From Acidobacteriota bacterium (lineage in GTDB: Bacteria > Acidobacteriota > Terriglobia > Acidiferrales > UBA7541): a DNA stretch of 64,000 nucleotides. Below, piece after piece: positions 27,022 to 36,806 of the stretch. The stretch is taken from the NCBI GenBank assembly GCA_013289855.1, contig JABCZD010000002.1:372001-436000 (forward strand), read 5' to 3'. Positions within the stretch are counted from its first letter, which is position 1; every line of letters starts with the position of its first letter. Both the position numbers and the translations under genes were made by a program. A model generated the notes under the pieces. It worked only from the letters and a program-made list of their open reading frames with translations, was not told where the DNA came from and searched no databases.

Positions 27022-27035
27022 GACAACCGTTTGCC
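27022..27035. promoter_or_regulatory. LacI-type operator candidate 3
   Basis: GACAACCGTTTGCC: same AAGACAA left arm, CG centre, right arm with one mismatch. Downstream of the predicted transcription start, as expected for a roadblock site. Confidence 0.5.
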
Positions 27036-27171
27036 TGTTTTTAGTACTAGTGGGAGAGGTGGTTTTCGCGCAGCGCTTCGGCGGTAGTAGGGGTGATGTT
27101 TGGACCGCTCGGGACGCTACGGTGGGACGAACGTTTGGGGTGTCACTTAACTCGTGGTGGGAAGGAAAAAA

Positions 27172-30100
27172 ATGAAATACGCATTTCGTTTCGCTCTCTC
27201 AGTTCTGTTGTTGCTGGGCATGACCAGGGGTGGTTTTGCGCAGAGCACCAACTCAGGCGAGATTCGCGGCACCGTACTGGATGCGTCGGGCGCCGCGGTC
27301 CCGGGGGTAACGGTGACGCTCAAGAACATTGACACCGGCGAGACCAAAGACTTCGTCACCAACGCCGATGGTATTTACGACACGGTTTCGACGCGTCCTG
27401 GAAATTACAATCTCACTTTCACGAAGGAAGGGTTTAAGCAAGTCACGCGAGGACCCATCCAGTTGCAGGTTTCTGTGATCACCGAGGACGCGAGCTTGCA
27501 AGTGGGCCAAGTATCAGAGGTGGTTCACATCGAAGCCAACGGCGTGCCGTTGCTGCAGACGGAAAGCGGCGAGCAAGGGCACATTTTGGAGGCCAAGACA
27601 ATTGGAGAATTGCCGCAGATCGGCGCCGGCATCACCGGTAATGACTGGGCAAACTTCAACATCTTGCTCCCGGGAGCTGGAAGTTCTCCCACGCAACCGT
27701 CCTCGGAAGGTAGCGGGGCCTATAACGCCGGTGACGCGGTTTCCATCAACGGCAACCTCCCGAATTATGCGAACTATCTGCAAGATGGAGGCGTCGTTCA
27801 GCTGCCGGTTAGCAACAACGTAGATAACACTTTGTTCTCGGCCGTACAAGAGGTCCAGATTACGACCTCGTCGTTCTCGGCGCAGTATGGTATCGGCGGC
27901 GCGGTGTTCAACCAGATCACCAAGAGCGGGACCAACTCGTATCACGGCTCGGCGTATGAATATTTTCAGAACTCCGCTCTAAACGCGAGTCCCTTTTTCT
28001 GGCTTCCGAATAACAGCAGTAGCGGCGGCTATTCTCCACAGAAGGTAGGCTACCTCCGGTACGATGAGTACGGCGGAACGGTAGGCGGGCCAATCCTAAA
28101 GAACAAGCTGTTCGTTTTCTTCGCGGTGGACAAGCTCTATAACAACGGTGCCTCAAGCTCCACACTCGGCACGGTTCCCACGCTAGCGGAAAGAGGCATA
28201 GGAACGCCCGAAGGCGCCTACGTCTTCACCGGCCTGCCAACTCTGTACGACCCGACAAGCTGCAACACGCCGGGATGTACTCGAAAGTCATTCGCTTCGG
28301 AGAATACCGGTGCACTTGCTGGCCTGAACGCGATTCCTGCTGGCGACATCGATCCGGTGGCGGCCAAGATTTTGGCTCTCTATCCTATGCCCAATGTGGG
28401 AGCGGCTGGAGCGACCTCGAATAACTTCAGCACCACCTTGCCGGCCCCGAACCCCAATCTGCGCTTTTTCGGACGTCTCGATTACACGCTCTCTCCGTCC
28501 AATACGATGAATTTCTCGATCAGCCAGAAGAACAACCCCGGGGTAAACAAGTACGGACCGCTTCCTTGCCCGATTAACTGTTTTTCTGGAGACATCGATG
28601 GGTACAACGTGCAATTCACCGATACCTGGACGATCAGTCCGAATTTCTTTAACGAATTCCGCATGGCATACACCAAACAGGGGAACTGGTTCATTCCTGA
28701 TACGGTTGGGTTCAACTCCGAGACGCAACTGGGTTTGCAATACGCGAAGGCGGACATTCTTCCTACGATAAACATCGGTGGTGCGGGACTCTGCTGCGCG
28801 CAGCTGGCTCCCGGCACCAACGCCATCTACATTGAAAATCTCTACGATCCGTCGGACGTCATAACGCTGATTAAAGGCAAGCACATTTTGCACTTCGGCG
28901 TTGAGGTGCTGATGGGCCAAGGCAACACCACACCATGGGGAAACCTGCAGGCGGGCAATTTCAACTTTACCGGGAACTACACCGCGCAAAACGGCGCGGT
29001 AGCGGGTAGCACCGGTACTGGTTTCGCCGATTTCCTGCTTGGCGACGTGCAGAGTTGGAGCGCCACCAACCAAGCCGTTTCTTACGCGAGGCTCAAGAGC
29101 CCGCAGCTGTTCGTTCAGGACGACTTCAAGGTCAAACCGAATCTCACCATCAACTTGGGGCTGCGTTACACGGCCACAACAGGTTTTACGGAAATACACA
29201 ATTCCATTGGCGGCTTCGATCCGAATATCCCGCTGACCTACCCATGCCCCTCTCCCCAGTTCTCGAACTGCTCGTATGAGGGCACTTTGGGGTCGATGTG
29301 GTTCGCCCCGCAGGATAATCGAAACTCAGCACAGCAGCCTATTTACAATATCTTCTTGCCGCGAGTCGGCTTTGCGTGGAGCTTCATGCCGAACACCGTA
29401 TTGCGAGGCGGCTTCGGGATGTATTCGTATAACTTCAGTCAGGACGTTTACGGAGCCGGAATCGGAGCCGGTTCCTTGAGCACCAGCACCGGTAGCGCTT
29501 CGGACCCGTTCGCGGGAACTGGACCGACACCGCTCATCTACTTGAGTTCATCTGCTGCCGATGCGAACGCTGTGCTCAACTACGTGATTGGCTCGCCGAC
29601 CTCAAGAACGCCTTACACCTATCTTAATCTCCTATCTCCATCCAATCAGACCTACGTTCCTTATAACGTCCCGGTGGGTCGCATCAACGAGTGGACGGTA
29701 AGCATTGAGCATCAGTTTACCGGGGACCTCATGGCGTCCCTAGCGTACGTTGGGAGTCACGGAAGTAATCTGCAGTTCCCAACGGACATCAATCAAATCA
29801 CCAGCCCGGCTGGCATTGCCGCAAGCTCGGCCGCTGGATCGGCGGTTCAGGCGGATCGTCCTTTCCCGGCCTGGGGGCAACTGGGCGGTAATAATTACAA
29901 TGGCATTTCAAACTATAACGCCGTTCAGGCACTTGTCACAAAACGTTACTCCAAAGGACTGCTCTTCAGCGCAAATTTCACTTGGTCGCACTTTTTGGAC
30001 GACCAGGATTCGGGCGGATGGGGCAGCCGCGGGGGCACGCAGTATTGGCAAATCGGGAACGACCCCGCTGCGAACTATGCCAATTCCAACTTCGACATAC

Positions 30101-30720
30101 CAATTGCATTTAAGGGATATGCGTCCTACGAGCTGCCTTTTGGTAAAGGCAAGCAATATCTTAGTAATAAAGGGACGGTAGTGGATGAACTCGTGGGTGG
30201 TTGGCGCATTGCGGGAACATTCCTCGCGCAGAGCGGAAATCCGTTCACCGTTGTGATGGGCACTAACATGAACAACACCATCACAGGCTGCAGCGTCGGC
30301 GGCACTGCCACCGGCGGCGACGTCAATAACGGCTGTAATTGGTTCCCCAACATCGTGGGCAACATTAATGGACCGAAGACCTCCGCCGAGTGGTTTAACA
30401 CTTCAGCGGTCGCCGTGCCAGGGAGCGCGGGCGTGTTTGCATTCGGCGACGAGGGCAGGAATATCTTCCGGGGGCCAAGGCTATCGGTGGTGAACCTGTC
30501 CCTCGCGAAGGACTTCAGTTTCATGGAACGGTTCCATTTGGCCCTTCGCGCAGACTTTGTCAACGCTCTGAATCATCCCAGCCTCGGACTTCCGGATCAG
30601 ATCTGGAATGGACCGACCGCGCCGTTAGGCAATTTCGGCCAGATCAACGGGTCGACGCTGGGTGGTGGAGTTGCGGTGGCCCCCCGCAGCGGTCAATTGA
30701 GTGCTGTGTTCTCGTTTTAA
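27172..30720 (+). CDS. TonB-dependent receptor 2, Oar-like with carboxypeptidase-regulatory domain
   Basis: About 1182 aa. Signal peptide (KYAFRFALSVLLLLGMTRGGFAQ), CarboxypepD_reg-like domain (about 25-110: GEIRGTVLDASGAAVPGVTV), plug region with SFSAQYGIGGAVFNQITKSG, and a long barrel ending in Phe (QLSAVFSF). ATG 27172 has GGAAGGAAA directly upstream; the reading from 27154 adds six residues. It is probably the outer-membrane gate for the oligosaccharide released by the GH30 and GH55-like enzymes nearby, judged only from gene order and shared operators. A clear terminator follows its stop. Confidence 0.92.
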   Translation: MKYAFRFALSVLLLLGMTRGGFAQSTNSGEIRGTVLDASGAAVPGVTVTLKNIDTGETKDFVTNADGIYDTVSTRPGNYNLTFTKEGFKQVTRGPIQLQVSVITEDASLQVGQVSEVVHIEANGVPLLQTESGEQGHILEAKTIGELPQIGAGITGNDWANFNILLPGAGSSPTQPSSEGSGAYNAGDAVSINGNLPNYANYLQDGGVVQLPVSNNVDNTLFSAVQEVQITTSSFSAQYGIGGAVFNQITKSGTNSYHGSAYEYFQNSALNASPFFWLPNNSSSGGYSPQKVGYLRYDEYGGTVGGPILKNKLFVFFAVDKLYNNGASSSTLGTVPTLAERGIGTPEGAYVFTGLPTLYDPTSCNTPGCTRKSFASENTGALAGLNAIPAGDIDPVAAKILALYPMPNVGAAGATSNNFSTTLPAPNPNLRFFGRLDYTLSPSNTMNFSISQKNNPGVNKYGPLPCPINCFSGDIDGYNVQFTDTWTISPNFFNEFRMAYTKQGNWFIPDTVGFNSETQLGLQYAKADILPTINIGGAGLCCAQLAPGTNAIYIENLYDPSDVITLIKGKHILHFGVEVLMGQGNTTPWGNLQAGNFNFTGNYTAQNGAVAGSTGTGFADFLLGDVQSWSATNQAVSYARLKSPQLFVQDDFKVKPNLTINLGLRYTATTGFTEIHNSIGGFDPNIPLTYPCPSPQFSNCSYEGTLGSMWFAPQDNRNSAQQPIYNIFLPRVGFAWSFMPNTVLRGGFGMYSYNFSQDVYGAGIGAGSLSTSTGSASDPFAGTGPTPLIYLSSSAADANAVLNYVIGSPTSRTPYTYLNLLSPSNQTYVPYNVPVGRINEWTVSIEHQFTGDLMASLAYVGSHGSNLQFPTDINQITSPAGIAASSAAGSAVQADRPFPAWGQLGGNNYNGISNYNAVQALVTKRYSKGLLFSANFTWSHFLDDQDSGGWGSRGGTQYWQIGNDPAANYANSNFDIPIAFKGYASYELPFGKGKQYLSNKGTVVDELVGGWRIAGTFLAQSGNPFTVVMGTNMNNTITGCSVGGTATGGDVNNGCNWFPNIVGNINGPKTSAEWFNTSAVAVPGSAGVFAFGDEGRNIFRGPRLSVVNLSLAKDFSFMERFHLALRADFVNALNHPSLGLPDQIWNGPTAPLGNFGQINGSTLGGGVAVAPRSGQLSAVFSF

Positions 30721-30744
30721 CCCCGGTGCAAGCAAGTCGAGGAA

Positions 30745-30775
30745 GGGACGGCGGTCGCCGCCGTCCCTTTTTTTT
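30745..30775 (+). terminator. Rho-independent terminator after TonB receptor 2
   Basis: GGGACGGCGG-tcg-CCGCCGTCCC (30745-30767) followed by eight T. Confidence 0.95.
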
Positions 30776-30812
30776 CGGGCCAACGCGAATCTGAAATGCC
30801 GCGCCGCCGCCG

Positions 30813-30818
30813 TATACT
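30813..30818 (+). promoter_or_regulatory. -10 box next to the TPR gene start (leaderless candidate)
   Basis: TATACT ends 6 bases before the ATG at 30825, which puts the expected start point on or next to the ATG. No convincing -35 box and no Shine-Dalgarno. Confidence 0.35.
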
Positions 30819-30824
30819 GAAGTC

Positions 30825-32024
30825 ATGAAGACGAGAGAAGTCCTTCTATCGGTGATTGCTGGGCTTTTTCTGGACGTTGCGCCGTGCTTCTCGCAGTCCG
30901 CGCCGAGCACGCAGCAGCAAATCGCGGCACACAGTCTCAAAGCCCAGGAATATCTAAAAGAGAATAAGCCGGAGCTGGCGGTGCCGGAGTTCAAAGCGCT
31001 CGTCGCGCTCGAACCGAACAACGTTGACGCGCGTGGAAACCTCGGCGTGCTGTTGTTCTTTCAGGGCGCGTACGCGGACGCGATTCCGCAGCTGCGGGCC
31101 GCATTGAAACTGCAGCCAGCGCTTTGGAAAATACAAGCTCTACTCGGAATGGCGGAAAAGCGGACGGGAGATGTTGCCAGCGCGCTGGGCGATTTGGAAA
31201 AGGCGTTTCCGAAGCTTACGGAACAGAAGATTCGCATTGAGACGGGCATGGAGCTGATCGAGATTTACTCCAAGTCCGGAGATCTGGAGAAAGCCGCCGT
31301 GACCGTCGGAGTGCTTCGCGAGCTGGAGCCGACAAACGTCGAAGTTATTTACGCGGCGTATCGCGTTTATTCGGATCTGGCCGACGAAACCAAGCTCAGC
31401 TTGTCCGTGGTGGGGCCGAAGTCGGCGCAAGTCCATCAAATGATGGCGCATGAGCTGGCCCGAGAAGGGAAGACGGATGAAGCCATCGCGAACTATCGCG
31501 CCGCGCTGGCTATCAATCCGGCGCTGCCCGGTCTCCATTTTGAGTTGGCGGAAATGTTGAACAATCCTGCGGTGAAAGATGGCGCGGAAGAGGCCGAGCG
31601 GGAGTACAAGGCGGCGCTGGAAGTTAACCCGCTGGACGAAAAGTCCGAGTGCCGACTGGGCGATATCGCGGCGCTGCGCGGCGATCAGAAAGAGGCCTTC
31701 GAGCGGTATTCGCGAGCTCTGCAACTGCAGCCCGACGATGCCGATGCCAACATCGGTCTCGCCAAAGTTTTAATGTCCATGAATCAGCCTGAGAAGGCCG
31801 AAGCACTGCTAAAGCATGCCATCGCGCTAGATCCCACCAGCGCGCAGGCGCATTTCCGGCTAAGCACCATCTACCGGCAGACTGGGCGCCCTGAGGATGC
31901 CAAGCAAGAACTGGCCGAATATCAGAAATACAAAGACATGAAGGAAAAATTGCGAGAGATGTATCGCGCCATGCGCCTCGATCCTGGCAAGCAAGAGCCG
32001 GACGACACCGACGCGCACAACTGA
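30825..32024 (+). CDS. Exported tetratricopeptide-repeat protein
   Basis: 399 aa with a signal peptide (about 1-23, ending PCFSQ). About nine TPR units follow, e.g. LKAQEYLKENKPELAVPEFKALVALEPNN, DAIPQLRAALKLQPAL, EAIANYRAALAINPALPGLHFELAE, EAFERYSRALQLQPDDADANIGLAKVL, ending in a basic tail. TPR solenoids bind peptides or proteins; the partner is unknown. It stands directly after the terminator of the TonB receptor and 61 bases before the GH55-like gene, and likely starts a TPR-glycosidase-CRTAC1 transcript. Confidence 0.88.
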   Translation: MKTREVLLSVIAGLFLDVAPCFSQSAPSTQQQIAAHSLKAQEYLKENKPELAVPEFKALVALEPNNVDARGNLGVLLFFQGAYADAIPQLRAALKLQPALWKIQALLGMAEKRTGDVASALGDLEKAFPKLTEQKIRIETGMELIEIYSKSGDLEKAAVTVGVLRELEPTNVEVIYAAYRVYSDLADETKLSLSVVGPKSAQVHQMMAHELAREGKTDEAIANYRAALAINPALPGLHFELAEMLNNPAVKDGAEEAEREYKAALEVNPLDEKSECRLGDIAALRGDQKEAFERYSRALQLQPDDADANIGLAKVLMSMNQPEKAEALLKHAIALDPTSAQAHFRLSTIYRQTGRPEDAKQELAEYQKYKDMKEKLREMYRAMRLDPGKQEPDDTDAHN

Positions 32025-32085
32025 AGAGTTGCGAACAGCGAAATTACGCGGAAGCTAGAAGGCAGCAACATCGTGAGGCAGTAAA

Positions 32086-35052
32086 ATGCTTAAAGCTCTT
32101 TTACCGCTGGCCCTGCTCGCCGCGCCGGTCGTTTCAGCGTTCGCTTCGTCTTACTATCCGCTGCGCTTGGATGACCCTAAGGCCATCTACCTGACGCCGG
32201 ACAATTTTGCCGTTCATGGTGATGGCCTGGCTGACGATTCCGACGCGCTGCAGCAGGCCATGAATAAAGTTCAGGAAACCACCAACCAGGGAATTTTATT
32301 CGTGCCCGCGGGCCGGTATCGGCTGACGAGGACGATTTATGTTTGGCCGGGAATCCGGCTGATCGGCTTTGGCGCCACGCGGCCGGTCTTTGTGCTGGGC
32401 GCAAACACGGCTGGTTTTCAGCAGGCTCCCAAGTACATGGTGTTTTTCGCTGGTGGCCGTCCCGGATACGGGCGAGCGCCTCGCAACGGCAAAGCTGCGG
32501 GAGATGACACTCCGCCGGATGCCGATCCCGGGACATTTTATTCCGCGATCAGCAACATCGATATCGAAATTCAACAGGGTAACCCCGGCGCGGTGGGGGT
32601 TCGGGCGCGCTATGCCCAGCACTGCTTTCTGGCGCACATGGATTTCCACATCGGTTCAGGTCTCGCGGGTATTCATGACGGCGGCAATGTGGCGCAGGAT
32701 GTGCATTTTTACGGCGGGCAGTATGGTGTGTGGACGCGCAAGCCGTCTCCTGGTTGGCAATTCACGTTGATTGACGCGAGCTTTGAAGGCCAGCGCGAAG
32801 CGGCCATTCGCGAACACGAAGCCGGACTGACGTTGATTCGTCCACAATTCAAGAATGTTCCTACGGCGATTTCTATCGATGCGAAATATTCCGATGAGCT
32901 GTGGATAAAAGATGCCTGGATGGAAAATATTTCCGGTCCGGCCGTGATTATCAGCAACGAAAACAACGCACGCACCGAAATCAATATGGAAAATGTGGTG
33001 TGTCGCGGCGTTCCGGTTTTTGTTTCTTACCGGGAGAGTGGGAAACAAATTGCCGGCGGTCAGGGAGCCTACGCGGTAAAAACTTTTTCGCATGGTCTGC
33101 ATTTCGCGGATATTGACGCGACTCCCGCGATTCAGGACGTCTTCGAGCTGGGGCCGTTGCTTACGTTACCGGCGTCCGTTGCGTCTGACATTCGCGAACT
33201 GCCGCCGATGGACACGTGGGTGAATCTCCGCACGCTGGGCGCGCACGGCGACGGCGTGGCGGACGACACGGAAGTTCTCAAAAAAGCGATTGCCGAGCAC
33301 CGCACGATCTATTTGCCGTCCGGGCAGTATCGCGTTACGGACACGATTACGTTGCGACCGGACACCGTGCTCATCGGTTTGCAGCCGAGTGTTACGAGAA
33401 TATTTCTTGCCGACGGAACGCCCGCGTTTCAAGGAATTGGCAGTCCCAAGGCGCTTCTGGAAACGTCGCGCGGCGGAACGAATATTGTTACCGGCATCGG
33501 ACTGTACACCAACGGAATCAATCCGCGCGCAATGGCGGCAAAATGGATGGCGGGTGCGGACTCGATGATGAACGATGTGCGCTTTTTGGGCGGGCACGGC
33601 ACCATCGAACCCGGCGCCACCCCGGAAGAGGCGGAAAAAATCTGGCACCAGATTTACAACAATACGCACACCGCGGATTCAAATATCAATCGCCGCTGGG
33701 ACGCGCAGTATCCGAGCCTGTGGATTACCGATGGCGGCGGAGGAACCTTCGTCGATCTCTGGACGCCGAGCACGTTTGCGCAGGCGGGGCTGTACATTTC
33801 CGATACTTCGACGGAGGGACGCATTTACCAGTTGTCCAGCGAGCACCACGTTCGCAACGAAGTGATGCTGCGAGATGTTTCCAACTGGCAAATCTATGCC
33901 TTGCAGACTGAAGAAGAGCGCGGCGAGGGAGGCTTCGCTTTGCCGCTGGACATTCAGGATTCGAGCAACATTACCATCGCGAACTTCCATCTCTACCGCG
34001 TGGTGAGCGCGTACCAGCCTTTCCCGTACGCCATCAAAGTCACAAACTCTAAGAACATAAAGTTCCGCAATATTCATTGCTACAGCGACAGTAAAGCTTC
34101 ATTTGATAACGCCGTTTACGATCAGACGCACAATGTTGAGATCCGCCAGCGTGAGTTTGCCTGGCTCACCGTTTCCGGGGATGCGCCGAAAATCCCGACG
34201 CAGACGCCGGGTCCAATCATTGCCGAAGGCGCGAAGCTGGAGAAAGTTGCGGGAGGATTTTTCAACATTTCTGGCGGAGCCGTTGATGACTCCGGGAATC
34301 TTTACTTCGTGGATGCCAAATGGCAAACCATCTACCGCTTTTCTCCGTCGGTTCGCCAGGTAACGATGGTGCGCAACAACCCCTTGGAACCCGTCCAGCT
34401 CGCCTTTGATAAAGCCGGCGACTTGATGGTGATTTCGTACGCGGGGAACGGCACGGTGTACAGCTTTAAAACGGACTCGCGGGGTGACGAAATTACATTG
34501 CTCAAAGCTGTTCCCTCGGAGCCGCGTCCCGGGATGAATGTGGTCTTGCCCGCGACTTTCTGGCGCAACGACAATGATTTCCTTGAGAAAATTCCGGTGC
34601 AGAAGCCGTACCAATTTGTGTCGCCCGATGGCAGCACCTTTGTGCCCGCGGGCGAGGATTTTGTGAACGGGGAATTGTATTACGGCTCCAAAATCCACGA
34701 CGTGCTGCGGGCTTTCGGCATGATTACTGTTGCTCCGAATCAGCCGTACTTTGTTTCCGATGAATCCGGAGAGAAAACTTATTCCGGCAGCGTGGGTGCT
34801 GACGGCACCATCGGGGGCCTGAAGCTTTTTGCCGAGCAAGGCGGCGAAGGTCTTACATGGGACGAACAAGGCAACGTGTACATCGCCGCGGGACAGATTT
34901 TCGTTTACAGTCCAGCCGGGAAACTAATTGACACTATCGTAGTTCCGGAACGCCCTTCGCAATTGTTGTTTGGCGGCAGCGACGGTAAAACTTTGTTCAT
35001 CTTGGCGCGCAGCTCCTTATATGCTGTGCAAAGCCGTTTCAAGGGTCATTGA
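32086..35052 (+). CDS. Double pectate-lyase-3 (GH55-like) beta-helix protein with C-terminal beta-propeller region
   Basis: 988 aa with signal peptide (LKALLPLALLAAPVVSAFA). Two Pectate_lyase_3 beta-helix units: the first at about 45-330 (VHGDGLADDSDALQQAMNKV, FVPAGRYRLTRTIYVWPGIRLIG), the second at about 385-680 (LGAHGDGVADDTEVLKKAI, IYLPSGQYRVTDTITLRP). This tandem is the layout of GH55 exo-beta-1,3-glucanases. The last about 270 residues look like a SMP-30/NHL-type propeller (GGAVDDSGNLYFVDAKWQTIYRF, WDEQGNVYIAAGQIFVYSPAGKLIDTI). Catalytic residues cannot be fixed by eye. Its stop overlaps the next start. Confidence 0.8.
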   Translation: MLKALLPLALLAAPVVSAFASSYYPLRLDDPKAIYLTPDNFAVHGDGLADDSDALQQAMNKVQETTNQGILFVPAGRYRLTRTIYVWPGIRLIGFGATRPVFVLGANTAGFQQAPKYMVFFAGGRPGYGRAPRNGKAAGDDTPPDADPGTFYSAISNIDIEIQQGNPGAVGVRARYAQHCFLAHMDFHIGSGLAGIHDGGNVAQDVHFYGGQYGVWTRKPSPGWQFTLIDASFEGQREAAIREHEAGLTLIRPQFKNVPTAISIDAKYSDELWIKDAWMENISGPAVIISNENNARTEINMENVVCRGVPVFVSYRESGKQIAGGQGAYAVKTFSHGLHFADIDATPAIQDVFELGPLLTLPASVASDIRELPPMDTWVNLRTLGAHGDGVADDTEVLKKAIAEHRTIYLPSGQYRVTDTITLRPDTVLIGLQPSVTRIFLADGTPAFQGIGSPKALLETSRGGTNIVTGIGLYTNGINPRAMAAKWMAGADSMMNDVRFLGGHGTIEPGATPEEAEKIWHQIYNNTHTADSNINRRWDAQYPSLWITDGGGGTFVDLWTPSTFAQAGLYISDTSTEGRIYQLSSEHHVRNEVMLRDVSNWQIYALQTEEERGEGGFALPLDIQDSSNITIANFHLYRVVSAYQPFPYAIKVTNSKNIKFRNIHCYSDSKASFDNAVYDQTHNVEIRQREFAWLTVSGDAPKIPTQTPGPIIAEGAKLEKVAGGFFNISGGAVDDSGNLYFVDAKWQTIYRFSPSVRQVTMVRNNPLEPVQLAFDKAGDLMVISYAGNGTVYSFKTDSRGDEITLLKAVPSEPRPGMNVVLPATFWRNDNDFLEKIPVQKPYQFVSPDGSTFVPAGEDFVNGELYYGSKIHDVLRAFGMITVAPNQPYFVSDESGEKTYSGSVGADGTIGGLKLFAEQGGEGLTWDEQGNVYIAAGQIFVYSPAGKLIDTIVVPERPSQLLFGGSDGKTLFILARSSLYAVQSRFKGH

Positions 35053-36791
35053 AAGAGTTCTCACGATTTATGCCCACGTTGGCGCGGTTCGCGATGTTCG
35101 CGGTTTTGATTGTCCTTCCGATTAACGCTCAGACTAAGGCGCAACTTTCTCCGAGCTCGGCGCCGGACGTGGCTTCATTGCCGCAGTTTGTGGATATTAC
35201 CGCTTCGACCGGCATCAAGTTTGAGCATCTCTCGAGTCCGGAACAAAAATACATTGTGGAGTCCATGGGCGGCGGCGTCGCTTTGATTGACTATGACCGC
35301 GATGGCTGGCCCGATATTTATTTCACCAACGCGCAAAATGTGGAGATGGCGCGCACGGGGCAGAAAGCGCGTAGCGCGCTGTACCACAACAACCGCGACG
35401 GAACGTTTACAGACGTTACCGACAAAGCCGGCGTTGGCTATCCCTGCTGGGCGATGGGCGTTGCGGTGGGCGACTACAACAATGACGGCTGGCCGGATTT
35501 GCTGGTCACCTGTTTTGGCGGAGTGGTGCTTTATCGCAACAATGGCGATGGAACATTCACTGACGTCACCAAGCAGGCTGGCTTGTCCAACGATTCGCTG
35601 TGGGCCACTGGAGCGGCGTTTGGAGATTACGACGGTGATGGCTGGGTGGATCTCTTCGTGGCGCACTACGTCGATTTGCAGCTCAGCGATCTCCCGCGTT
35701 TTGGTTCGGCAAAGACCTGCAAATACCGCGGCATTGATGTGCAATGCGGCCCGAAGGGACTCAAAGGCTCGCCCGATAATCTGTATCACAACAACGGCGA
35801 TGGGACCTTCACGGACGTATCGAAAAAAGCCGGCGTCAGCGATCCACAAAATTATTTTGGCCTGACGGCGGTGTGGTCGGATTTCAACGCGGACGGTCAT
35901 CTGGATCTGTTTGTAGCTAACGATGGGCAAAAAAATTATCTGTACCAAAATGATGGGAGCGGGCATTTCACGGATGTCGCGCTCGCTGCGGGCGTAGCGG
36001 TCAGCCAGGACGGTGCGGAGCAAGCCAACATGGGTGTGGCTCTCGGGGACTTTTTGCATACGGGGCGTTCATCGATCGCCATCAGTCACTTCAGCGATGA
36101 ATACGCCACGCTGTTCCGCAACGACGGAAACATGAGCTTCAGTGATGTTTCGTATGCTTCCGGTATCGCACCGGCTACAACTCCGTACGTCGGCTGGGGA
36201 GACGAGTTTATTGATAGCGACAATTCCGGATGGATCGATTTTTTTCTGGTGAACGGGCATGTGTACCCGCAAGTAGATAGCCTACCGGCCGGCGCACGAT
36301 ACCGCGAGCCGAAGCTGTTGTACCAGAATCAGCGCGACGGCACGTTCAAGAACGTCAGCAAGCTGGTGGGACCGGCCATCCAGATTCCCCAAGTTAGCAG
36401 GGGCGTGGCGATGGGGGATTTATTTAACGACGGGTGCGTGGATATCGTGGTGGAAAATCTTACCGGCAGTCCCATGATTCTCAGACCGCAATGCAGCACC
36501 GCGAATCACTGGATCAGTTTTGAACTGGAAGGCACAAAGAGCAACCGGCTGGCCCTGAGTGCTCGCGTAAAAGCGATTGCCGGCGACTTGGTGCAGACCA
36601 ACGAAGTCTTGAGCGGCGGCAGTTATCTTTCGCAGAATGATCTACGCGTGCACTTCGGACTTGGCAAGCGCGACTCCGTCGACAAGGTTGAAATTCTCTG
36701 GCCCAACGGAGAAACCGAGACGCTCAGCCATCTGGCCGCGAATCACTTTTACTACATCAAACAGGGCAAAGGCATCGTTCCTAGACCGTAG
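35049..36791 (+). CDS. CRTAC1 family protein (FG-GAP/VCBS repeats plus ASPIC/UnbV)
   Basis: 580 aa exported protein. After a signal peptide come at least six FG-GAP-type calcium loops (DYDRDGWPDIYF, DYNNDGWPDLLVT, DYDGDGWVDLFVA, DFNADGHLDLFVA, DSDNSGWIDFFL, DLFNDGCVDIVV) forming a beta-propeller, then the ASPIC/UnbV domain (LSGGSYLSQNDLRVHFGLG...VEILWPNGETETL). Such proteins are surface or periplasmic and probably carbohydrate binding. The TTG at 35049 overlaps the upstream stop (TTGA); ATG 35070 is an alternative start that keeps the signal peptide. Convergent with the formate dehydrogenase operon (15-base gap). Confidence 0.9.
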   Translation: MKEFSRFMPTLARFAMFAVLIVLPINAQTKAQLSPSSAPDVASLPQFVDITASTGIKFEHLSSPEQKYIVESMGGGVALIDYDRDGWPDIYFTNAQNVEMARTGQKARSALYHNNRDGTFTDVTDKAGVGYPCWAMGVAVGDYNNDGWPDLLVTCFGGVVLYRNNGDGTFTDVTKQAGLSNDSLWATGAAFGDYDGDGWVDLFVAHYVDLQLSDLPRFGSAKTCKYRGIDVQCGPKGLKGSPDNLYHNNGDGTFTDVSKKAGVSDPQNYFGLTAVWSDFNADGHLDLFVANDGQKNYLYQNDGSGHFTDVALAAGVAVSQDGAEQANMGVALGDFLHTGRSSIAISHFSDEYATLFRNDGNMSFSDVSYASGIAPATTPYVGWGDEFIDSDNSGWIDFFLVNGHVYPQVDSLPAGARYREPKLLYQNQRDGTFKNVSKLVGPAIQIPQVSRGVAMGDLFNDGCVDIVVENLTGSPMILRPQCSTANHWISFELEGTKSNRLALSARVKAIAGDLVQTNEVLSGGSYLSQNDLRVHFGLGKRDSVDKVEILWPNGETETLSHLAANHFYYIKQGKGIVPRP

Positions 36792-36806
36792 CATGCGCCG
36801 GCGACG

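Larger units (their letters stand above)
26747..27171. other. Divergent control region between GH30 and TonB receptor 2
   Basis: 425 bases, more AT-rich than the genes. Holds three LacI-type operator candidates at near-100-base spacing (26814, 26913, 27022) and a strong forward promoter (26953-26982). No gene seen. Confidence 0.6.
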
